NCBI GenBank assembly: GCA_002437435.1
Contig: DJPV01000065.1
Coordinates: 1,361-17,893 of the forward strand
Source of the DNA: Lachnospiraceae bacterium UBA6403
GTDB lineage: Bacteria > Bacillota > Clostridia > Lachnospirales > Lachnospiraceae
Length of the DNA: 16,533 nt
Direction: 5' to 3'
The translations under genes and the position numbers were made by a program. This document shows positions 7,838-15,300 of the stretch, piece after piece. Position 1 is the first letter of the stretch; each line of letters opens with the position of its first letter. The notes beneath the pieces were generated by a model. The model made no database searches, was not told the DNA's origin, and saw nothing but the letters and a program-made list of their open reading frames with translations.

Positions 7838-9415
7838 TTATTCCTCAGTGGTATCACCGGTTGTATCAGAAGAATCATCTGTCGATCCTTCGAATGAATC
7901 TCCGGTAGAAGTTATTGAGGAATCGTCTTCGCCTGATACATCTTTTGTAACTGTATCTGTATCATAATTCTGATATGTGCCAAGCAACTTGGACAGCTCT
8001 ACCAGATCGATCACGGATCCGTCTGTAGCATCTAACACTACCATCTGTGTCGGATAATCGGCAGTATTTGAATCATCTGCCATGTCTTCATATTCAGTCA
8101 GGATCCAGGCCGGTACATATTTGAATACACCATCCTCATCTGTCTTCTCCAGATAGTAAGCAAGCTTCATATCGTTAAATACAACCTTCTTGTATCTGGT
8201 CGGATAAGTTGTATAATATTCAGCAATATTTGTATTTGCTTTCTCCAGCAGATCATCAAACGATAACAGATCTTTATTCTCTGTCTTATCTGTAATCTCC
8301 AGATAATTTACCCAGTTTGCAGATATAACACCATTTGAATCAACATATACTTCGCACTGCTCAGATGGAACACTTATGGATGCATCATCCTGCATAATGT
8401 TATCGACATTCCATACATCTGCAGATGCTGTAGGCTGGTTGTTGATCGATCTTGTATAAGAAAATACATATCCATCGACATCCACCGATTCTGTATTACC
8501 ATCTGTTCCATAATAATACCAGTAAAGATCCTGCGCCTTATTCATGGATACATCTGCCATACCGATCTTATTTACAAATTCATCAGCGATGGACTGGGCT
8601 TCTTCCTTTGAAAATGTACATGCATTTGTAGACGACATATCAACATCGGTCAGATCATCGCTGCTGTCCGGTGTCGAAAAATATACCCCATTGGCTCCAT
8701 CCTTCGGACGATAGGTGATCAGCTGTTCTTTCATGCCTATAGAACCGCTTGCACCGCCCTGATCATCCACATTAACAAGAAATTGTCTTCCGCTGATCTC
8801 TCCCAGAAATTCAGTACCGGAATAATCTTCAGCTGCAGGATATTCATCCGGAGCTTTCTGAAGCTGATTTTTCAGATCATCGATCATGGAATCATACCAG
8901 GTCGAACTGGAAGTATCCCCGTTTGCTTCGGAATTCTTCTTTTCCTTTTCATACTGATCGATCTGTTCCTGAATATCTGATTTTGTCATATGATCATAAT
9001 CATATGCATAGATACCCTTGTCTTTCTCAAGGATAGCTTCTACAAGCTGCTTCTTTGTATCGTTTGAAGTATCCTTTTTCTTCGCATATACGATCGGAAG
9101 ATCAACTGTACTCGGAACTGATACCTCATCTGCCTCGATCGCAAGCTTGCTTAATCCACTACTTCCCGTATCAAGTGTTGTATCGCAAGACTCCGGAATA
9201 CCATATTTACCCTGAAGGCTTCCACTGTCTGTGCTGCCTCCATTTCCTGATCCGCCATCTACATTGTAATCTATATTCTTCTTTCCACAGCCTGTAAGTG
9301 CAGTTCCTGCAACCAGAACTCCTGCTACGGCAAGTGCTGCCATCTTTTTATAATGCAGTTTTCTGCTTACCTTTGTTCTCTTATTACCTGCTGTTTCTTT
9401 TCTTATTTTCTTCAA
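7838..9415 (-). CDS. Tandem lipoprotein paralogue 1 with acidic tail (TTG start)
   Basis: A 525-aa predicted lipoprotein of unknown function, first in the tandem array. The start is a TTG at 9413-9415, supported by AGGAGG 8 bases upstream; the first in-frame ATG (residue 25) would cut into the signal peptide. A long basic N-terminus, a hydrophobic helix and lipobox LTGC (Cys43) are followed by 'GKKNIDYNVDGG' and 'KYGIPESCDTTL'. Family blocks continue: 'KSDIQEQIDQYEKEKK', 'DEYPAAEDYSG', 'YRPKDGANGVY', 'KEEAQSIADEFVNKIG', 'GYVFSYTRSINNQPT', 'VDSNGVISANW' and 'YVPAWILTEY ... MVVLDATDGSVIDLVELSK'. An acidic Ser/Thr/Gly tail of about 40 residues ends the protein and may act as a surface spacer. 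It is divergent from panD across a 313-base AT-rich region. Confidence 0.87.
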   Translation of the reverse strand: MKKIRKETAGNKRTKVSRKLHYKKMAALAVAGVLVAGTALTGCGKKNIDYNVDGGSGNGGSTDSGSLQGKYGIPESCDTTLDTGSSGLSKLAIEADEVSVPSTVDLPIVYAKKKDTSNDTKKQLVEAILEKDKGIYAYDYDHMTKSDIQEQIDQYEKEKKNSEANGDTSSSTWYDSMIDDLKNQLQKAPDEYPAAEDYSGTEFLGEISGRQFLVNVDDQGGASGSIGMKEQLITYRPKDGANGVYFSTPDSSDDLTDVDMSSTNACTFSKEEAQSIADEFVNKIGMADVSMNKAQDLYWYYYGTDGNTESVDVDGYVFSYTRSINNQPTASADVWNVDNIMQDDASISVPSEQCEVYVDSNGVISANWVNYLEITDKTENKDLLSFDDLLEKANTNIAEYYTTYPTRYKKVVFNDMKLAYYLEKTDEDGVFKYVPAWILTEYEDMADDSNTADYPTQMVVLDATDGSVIDLVELSKLLGTYQNYDTDTVTKDVSGEDDSSITSTGDSFEGSTDDSSDTTGDTTEE

Positions 9416-9620
9416 AATAATTACCTCCTGCTGTGATCCTGCATTCTAATAAACAAAATTAATATATATTTTTTCCAACGCTGTAAAAATATTATCACAA
9501 ACCATTAATTTTGTTCATTAATACGGGTCTATTTTTTTATTAAACTTTCTTAAGCTTTCTTTTCATTTTCCCCGACATATTAAATGTACATGCCCACTAC
9601 ATATTTTATGCAATATAGCT
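9416..9620. other. AT-rich intergenic leader upstream of lipoprotein paralogue 1
   Basis: Noncoding left part of the 313-base divergent region between paralogue 1 and panD. It holds the AGGAGG for the TTG start of paralogue 1 and several AT-rich -10-like hexamers on the minus strand, none with a convincing -35. I see no stable hairpin or riboswitch-like structure. Confidence 0.5.
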
Positions 9621-9642
9621 GCATCCTTTTTGCATCCTTTTT
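9621..9642. repeat. Two identical 11-bp direct repeats (GCATCCTTTTT)
   Basis: GCATCCTTTTT (9621-9631) is repeated exactly and immediately (9632-9642). It matches the pair at 5943-5964 with one core change (GCATC[A/C]TTTTT). It lies about 24 bases upstream of the panD -35 region and about 206 bases before the start of lipoprotein paralogue 1. It is a possible response-regulator site, or phased T-tracts. Confidence 0.55.
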
Positions 9643-9665
9643 CTACAATTTCTTGTTTTTCTATA

Positions 9666-9692
9666 TTGCATTTTTTCTTTTTATGTTATAGT
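9666..9692 (+). promoter_or_regulatory. panD promoter (extended -10)
   Basis: TGTTATAGT (9684-9692) is an extended -10 (TGn plus TATAGT, 5 of 6). TTGCAT at 9666-9671 is a partial -35 with a short 15-base spacer, so the extended -10 probably carries most of the contacts. Expected transcription start is near 9699; the ribosome binding site AGAGGTG lies at 9714-9720. Confidence 0.6.
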
Positions 9693-9728
9693 ATGTGCGA
9701 TGAGAAAGAATAAAGAGGTGTCATTCTA

Positions 9729-10112
9729 ATGAATATTACCATGTTAAAAAGTAAAATCCACAGAGCAGTTGTTACGCAGGCAGAACTGAATTATGTCGGC
9801 AGTATCACGGTAGACTCTGAGCTTTTGGAAAAAGCAGGGATTCTTGAATATGAGATGGTGCAGATTGTTGATATTGAAAATGGAAATCGTTTTGAGACAT
9901 ACACGATCGCAGGAGAGCCTGGATCAGGTGTTATGTGCTTAAATGGTGCCGCTGCCAGACAGGTTCAGGTGGGCGACCATATTATTCTGATGTGTTATGC
10001 TTCTATGACACCTGAAGAAGCCAAAGAATACAGACCAACGGTAGTCTTTGTAAATGAAGACAATTCCATCTCCCGTATCACCAGCTATGAAAAGCATGGC
10101 GAGATAGGCTAG
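9729..10112 (+). CDS. panD: Aspartate 1-decarboxylase proenzyme
   Basis: Pyruvoyl-dependent enzyme converting L-aspartate to beta-alanine for pantothenate and coenzyme A synthesis in the cytoplasm. The 127-aa length is normal. Family residues are all in place: Lys9, the self-cleavage site Gly24-Ser25 (Ser25 becomes the pyruvoyl group), Arg54, Thr57-Tyr58 and Asn72 in 'NGAAA', then '[13 protein letters not shown]' and the late 'RPTVVFV'. It starts at ATG 9729 with AGAGGTG 8 bases upstream. It is the only plus-strand gene, alone between minus-strand operons, and panB/panC are not within the window. The 3' end meets the structured element at 10123-10268, which probably ends its transcript. Confidence 0.97.
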   Translation: MNITMLKSKIHRAVVTQAELNYVGSITVDSELLEKAGILEYEMVQIVDIENGNRFETYTIAGEPGSGVMCLNGAAARQVQVGDHIILMCYASMTPEEAKEYRPTVVFVNEDNSISRITSYEKHGEIG

Positions 10113-10122
10113 ATAATAAAGC

Positions 10123-10268
10123 AAAAAGAAAGAGACAGTACCTATTATTACGCAAGACACTTTTGTTCTATCCTCATGTAGCGGTTCTAAGTTCACTGCT
10201 TTCAGCAGTTCACTAAGTACCGACATTCGGACAGGCTTGCTTCATAATAGTACTGTCTCTTTCTTTTT
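10123..10268 (-). ncRNA. Candidate structured RNA / bidirectional terminator
   Basis: A 146-base element between convergent panD and the surface-protein operon. The basal stem 10123-10141/10250-10268 is a perfect 19 bp. Within it are 10143-10148/10244-10249, 10152-10156/10236-10240, 10168-10173/10229-10234, 10176-10179/10223-10226 and a terminal hairpin 10182-10222 (CGGT/ACCG base, 3-base loop at 10201-10203). Read on the minus strand, the internal mismatches become two tandem G-A pairs (10174-10175/10227-10228, and one in the terminal hairpin) and a G-U pair, while on the plus strand they are C-U and A-C clashes. This favours a minus-strand RNA. Both strands end in a T-run (minus: TTTCTTTTT), so it probably also terminates both flanking transcripts. 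I cannot assign a known class. Confidence 0.6.
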
Positions 10269-10307
10269 AATTTACGATATGAACAATCGTTTTTCTATTT
10301 TTCTTCT

Positions 10308-10805
10308 TTATTTACTATCCTGAGGATTCGGGTCGCAGCCATTCGGATAATAACGTTGCGCATTTGCTTCGTAACCGTTCGGTACATAACCCTGCCCATT
10401 TGGGTCGTAGCCATTTGGATAATAATTCTGTGCATTTACAGACTGTACATATTCGCCGCTTTCCGGTTGCTGATTTTCAGGGACAGTCTTTTTCTTCTTC
10501 TGTTCTCTGGCAATCTTCTTCTCATTTTTCTTCCCGGCTTTCTTCGCCAGACGCTCTTCTCTGTGCTTTGCCCTGTATGCATGAACGATCAGGATATATA
10601 CGATCCATAAGATAAGCAGAGACACGATCGCGATCCCGGCATATAGCTGCCATCGATGATAAGACGTCGCATAACGATAGCCAAGCTCACTGTCAAGTGT
10701 CAGCAGCTTATCTCCTGATACCTGTATCGTCAGATAGATACTGTAGCCGATCACGCCCGCACCTGCAAGAGTAAGAAGGATCTGAATAATAGTATATACG
10801 ATCAT
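10308..10805 (-). CDS. Small two-helix membrane protein with Tyr-Pro-Asn-Gly repeats
   Basis: A 165-aa protein I do not recognise. Two hydrophobic helices lie at about residues 3-28 and 54-77 with a short polar loop between. A strongly basic stretch (78-106, many Lys/Arg) follows the second helix, so by the positive-inside rule both ends face the cytoplasm. The C-terminus (124-162) is low complexity: NAQxYYPNGxDPNxQ occurs at 124-138 and 148-162 with a related partial unit between. Its ATG overlaps the stop of the upstream gene by four bases (ATGA), indicating translational coupling. Last gene of the vWA operon and possibly an accessory of the two surface proteins, but no function can be assigned. 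Confidence 0.8.
   Translation of the reverse strand: MIVYTIIQILLTLAGAGVIGYSIYLTIQVSGDKLLTLDSELGYRYATSYHRWQLYAGIAIVSLLILWIVYILIVHAYRAKHREERLAKKAGKKNEKKIAREQKKKKTVPENQQPESGEYVQSVNAQNYYPNGYDPNGQGYVPNGYEANAQRYYPNGCDPNPQDSK
10320..10436 (-). repeat. Coding repeat: YYPNG/DPN units in the small membrane protein
   Basis: Encodes residues 124-162 of the small membrane protein: two copies of a 15-residue unit with a 24-residue period, with a diverged shorter unit between them. The DNA copies differ at many third positions, so the repeat is not recent. Confidence 0.6.
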
Positions 10806-12328
10806 GACTGCTTCCTCCTTTTCCTGCCCTTTGCGAATACAATGATATAAAGGATCAACAATACGAGAAATAAACCGCCGAGTGCGATATATTCAAATAT
10901 CCGCTTCACCGTTTTTCCTGATTCATAGGTGACTGCAGCTGAATATACTGACTGGTTTCCCACAGCATCTTCGGAAATTAATGTTATCGTATTTTCACCG
11001 CTCGCCAGCGTTATCTTCTTATTAAAATAATTCTGTGTCAGTTCAACCGGTTCTCCATTTAAAGTAAGAACAGCACCGGCTTCTGTATATCCACTCAGAT
11101 AAATACTTCCTTCTGTTACTACCTTTCCATTTATATCTTCGGATACAGATAATTGCGGAGGAACCGTATCTACATAGATATCTTTTGAAAACTCGGCTGC
11201 ATTTCCTGCTCCATCTGTCACTACAAATGAAACCGTGTTATCACCATCTTCCAGATTCACACGATACATGCCGGATTCTTTTTCTCCTTCCAGAATTTTC
11301 TGATCTCCCAGATATGCATCAAATGTGCTGTTTGAATCCAGTGTCACTGTAGCATTTATAAAACTGTTTTTTGTCATATCCGAATCCGTATCAAAAGCTA
11401 CATCTGCCGATACCTTTACTGCCGTATCTGCAGTGATCAGATCATACATACAGCTCTCATTTGTTCTCACAACTGCCAGATATACTTTGGATGCATCTGT
11501 CGCATAATCTCCATAATAAGCATCTGTCTCTCCAGCGTTTTCCTCCTTTATCAGATTATGATTCTCGTCCCATACCAGAACGGTATAAGATTCATCCTCT
11601 GCCGCATTCCATGAAATATAATAACCATCGTTATAGGTTCCGCCTTTTACACCGTCTACCTTCTGCGAATCGTTGGGATTCTGATAGCTGACAAATCCGT
11701 CACTGTAAGCCCGCTGATAGATTCCATCAACAGATACACGGATATAAAAATGATACTCACCACTTGAAAGGCTGTCCAGATCAAAGGAAACAGTCCCTTT
11801 CTTATCCATATATTCACTGAAAACACAGGTTCCGTCAAATCCCTCAGAGTCTGTATCGGCGAATATTTCTACATAGATCTCATCCGGGCTGTCTGTGATC
11901 TTATAGTCTGCTGTTATACTTCCATCTGTATTCTGTATTACTGCAAATTTGCTGATCACTAAAGAATTCGGAAGTTCACCGACCGTTACATCTACAGTTC
12001 CTATATTGTCACCAGATACCTTAACTGTCCAGATTCCTTCTTCCCCTTTTCCTACATTAACGATTGCTTCACCATTTGACTCGTATACCTGATCCGGTGT
12101 CTTGTCCTTACTGTAGGTCTTACCGGACGGTGATGTCAGCGTTACTGTTCCTGCCTGTTCATAATTCTCCCATGTCACATAGAAGACTGCCTCCGTGTAT
12201 TCATGATCAAGATCGATCGTTACCTCTGCCTCTGCTGCATGAACCGGAAGTACCAGACAGCCAGCCGCAATAGTCACCATTAACAGCCATATACATATTT
12301 TACTTATTATTCCTGTCTCTCTTTTCAT
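10802..12328 (-). CDS. Secreted multi-domain Ig/FN3-like protein with C-terminal membrane anchor
   Basis: A 508-aa predicted surface protein. A signal peptide (1-31, ending 'VHAA') precedes about five beta-rich modules. Residues 33-118 look like a PPC or Ig-like sandwich; 120-215 and 222-305 are fibronectin III-like. Residues 306-388 and 389-468 are bacterial Ig-like, the last with 'DTVPPQLSVSEDING', 'LNGEPVEL' and 'SEDAVGNQS', typical of bacterial Ig/glucodextranase-B type repeats. A transmembrane helix (about 477-499) and a basic tail (KGRKRRKQS) anchor it; there is no LPxTG. No catalytic motif is visible, so a binding or structural role is more likely. The ATG at 12328 is preceded by AAGGGGG, which overlaps the stop codon of the vWA gene 17 bases upstream. 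Confidence 0.82.
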   Translation of the reverse strand: MKRETGIISKICIWLLMVTIAAGCLVLPVHAAEAEVTIDLDHEYTEAVFYVTWENYEQAGTVTLTSPSGKTYSKDKTPDQVYESNGEAIVNVGKGEEGIWTVKVSGDNIGTVDVTVGELPNSLVISKFAVIQNTDGSITADYKITDSPDEIYVEIFADTDSEGFDGTCVFSEYMDKKGTVSFDLDSLSSGEYHFYIRVSVDGIYQRAYSDGFVSYQNPNDSQKVDGVKGGTYNDGYYISWNAAEDESYTVLVWDENHNLIKEENAGETDAYYGDYATDASKVYLAVVRTNESCMYDLITADTAVKVSADVAFDTDSDMTKNSFINATVTLDSNSTFDAYLGDQKILEGEKESGMYRVNLEDGDNTVSFVVTDGAGNAAEFSKDIYVDTVPPQLSVSEDINGKVVTEGSIYLSGYTEAGAVLTLNGEPVELTQNYFNKKITLASGENTITLISEDAVGNQSVYSAAVTYESGKTVKRIFEYIALGGLFLVLLILYIIVFAKGRKRRKQS

Positions 12329-12345
12329 ATGCTTCTGTTACCCCC

Positions 12346-15300
12346 TTAGTTGGATGATGCATGAACTTTATCCCACAGGAAAAGTTCTCCGTTATCTTCA
12401 TACCAGATGGATGCTTCTTTCTCTTTGCCGTTACTTCCACTGTAATTTAATGTTACCTTGGCTTTATTAAAGTCCCAATCCCAGTCAACCGCAAGCTTCG
12501 ATGCTCCCTTTGCATGTACATTAGCCGGTGCCATATCCACGTTACCATTTACACCAAGCTTGATATATCCACCGGTCAGATTGCCGCCAAGATTTGCATC
12601 AGCACTTCCGTTTACCTCACAGCCAAATCCTGAGATTCCAAGTTCTACAGAAGCAGATATATCTACTCCATCTTTGTTTATCTTTGCTGCTGCCTTCGCC
12701 TTTTCTGATCCAAGCAATGACATATCTGCCGAGATTGCAAATTCCGGATCACTGAAATTAATCTCTACCTTACCGTTTGCTTCACCGATCTCACCCCAGG
12801 ACTTGAATTTTTTCATCAAAGCATTATTACCGTTAAACGAAGCAAACAGGTTGATATCCGCACCCGCAGTTCCTGCAAGCACAATGTCCTGCTTATCATA
12901 TAAAGTATTATCAAGACCGGTACCGATAATATTATATGTTTTCTCCGGGATCACGGATTCGTACAGATCTAAGGCAATCGTACTCATACCCTGCAGTTCT
13001 CCGCCAACCTGATTGATGTCAATGACTTTATAGACCGTTATTCCCGGATCTAATGCTGCTCCGATCATGACTTTATCCGGCAGCCAGTAATAGGAAGAAA
13101 ATGAGCCATCAAATCCGGCGATCCTGCTGTCAAAAAATCCCGGTATGGATGTTGCCAGATCGATCTTTCCACTGATCTTCCAGTACTCACAATCAGGACT
13201 CAGTGAATTTAACTTTAATACCAGTTCATTGATTCCAAAAGTTCCAAAGTTAATCTTATCATCTGCGGAGAATGTCACCTCACCGCCAAACTGTATCCCA
13301 TTCGGTGTGATCGCCATTGATAAGGATCCATCTAAGCCTCCAAAGAATTCTTTTGCTCCAAACTGCTTTAAGCTGCTCCGTTTCGTGACAGACTCTGACT
13401 CCTTATTCGCTCCTGTTTTATGCTGAAGTGATTTCTTCGTTGAATCAATAATTTCATCCAGCCGGAATGATGAGATATCCACCTGTAACCGGTTACTGTA
13501 CAGATTTACCTCTGCAACATCGATATCCATGATAAATGGCACGGAAAGGTTCAGACTGGCAATCGACTGGTCAAATGATATATCTGACCCATCGACAGTT
13601 GCATAATATCCATTTTTACCTATTACATAATCTTTATTGCCCATAACAAGGCTGGCGAAACTGCCATTTGCCTGTTCCATCTCCGCATAACTGATATAGA
13701 GTTTTCCATCTCCCTGAACCTTACCGGAATCGCCGACCTTGATCGTCTTATTTGCCACAAGGGAAAGATTCTGATCCATGTCATCTACAATGATCTCCAT
13801 ATCACCTGAGCTGTGAACAAATCCGTTGATCATGACATTTCCACTGGCAGCCAGACGGTCATCTGCTGTCTGACCGATGGCATCTGCTGTGATCGTCATA
13901 TCCCCAAGTCTTATTGAGGTTGTTGTTCCTGCCTTGAATACCTTAAACAGGGATTTACCTACAACCAGACGTCCATCTGTTGTCTTTACCTTGATATCAT
14001 AGATACCGGCAGTCAGTTCACCATTTAATTTTCCTGTAAGGCATGTTTTATCTGTTGCCTGTATATCGGTTAATGCCAGATTGCCAACTGACACACTTGC
14101 TATATCAGAAAATCCTCCGCCATTTACAGTCAGGGTGATACCATTCTGTACATCCTTCACAGATACATTCCCCGGTATTACCGAAGATACTCCGAGTGTA
14201 TTCTCATCTACTTTCCGGATAAATCCTGTATCATCCGAATTCTCCGGTTTATTCTCTTCTTTCAGATAATAATTCTTTGTCGCTGTTGCATTATATTCAG
14301 CAATATCAACTGTAAGAAATCTTGGATCTACATCCGGATTCTTTGTTACCGTATAAGATATGCTGTAATTATTTACGATATATTTCTGAAGATACAGATA
14401 GATATCCGACAGTTCCGTTGATGCAGAAGCCTTTACGAATTTACCACCGGTTGATTCTGCAATCGCCTGCATATATGCATCATCGCATTCACCGAATCCA
14501 ACCGTATATACACTGATTCCAAGCTTTGCTGCCCGGTCAGTTGCAGCCTGCATATCTTCTTCCGAACCTCCATCCTGTCCGTCAGACATCAGTATAACAG
14601 CCCTGCTGCCTTTTTCCGCTTCCAGATTATCAAGTGCAAGATTCAATCCTGCAGAAATGTTAGTTCCACCGCCATCTGAAATATCTGCTATAGAATTCTT
14701 CAGCGTTCCGCTTCTGGAAGTCAACGACTGCTCCAGATATGCTTCATCATCATAGGAAATGATCATCATTTTCTCCGATGTTATATGATCTGCCGCTTCT
14801 GTCGCCGCCTGCTTTGCATTTGCGATCGCAGCACCTTCCATACTGCCACTCTTATCCATTACGATACCGATACCGACAGCTTCACTCTCTGCCCCGCTGT
14901 TCAGTGTAAAATCCGTGATCTCATACTGTGTATCGATCACGGTAAAATCTTCCTTTGTAAACTGATCTGCCAGTTCTTCTTTGGAGTCCTTTGTTCCATT
15001 AATATTAATGTATGCCTGAATGGATGGATATGCCGAGGTATCAATGCGGCTGATATGGATATTGATCCTGTCGTATTTTAATGTTGTTGCAACATAGGAA
15101 TTAAATGAACCATTTATGGTTTCTTCCGATACAGGAACAACCTGACTGCTCTGTTTGTCTACCATATCGTTAACGGCAGCATTCAGCTCTGCATTATAAC
15201 TGTCATCGGAGATTTGATTGTACTGTGTCACAACTTCATCAATTGCATCTTTCAATGATGATGTATCACTGATCTCCGCGCTGTTATCAATCACATTATG

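Noticed and set aside
9939..10226. A 95-aa minus-strand open frame starting in the structured element and running into panD
   Set aside because: It is antisense to panD for most of its length, has no ribosome binding site, and its start lies inside paired RNA.
10123..10268. SRP RNA, 6S RNA or a riboswitch
   Set aside because: The conserved SRP apical motif is absent, no large 6S central bubble is visible, and no gene follows on the minus strand for a riboswitch to control.
10274..10294. Short hairpin (ACGAT/ATCGT) followed by a T-run, as a plus-strand terminator
   Set aside because: The stem is only 5 bp and AT-rich; the adjacent 19-bp stem element is a far better terminator.
12458..13012. 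A 184-aa plus-strand open frame
   Set aside because: Lies opposite the C-terminus of the vWA protein, with no domain or start signal.
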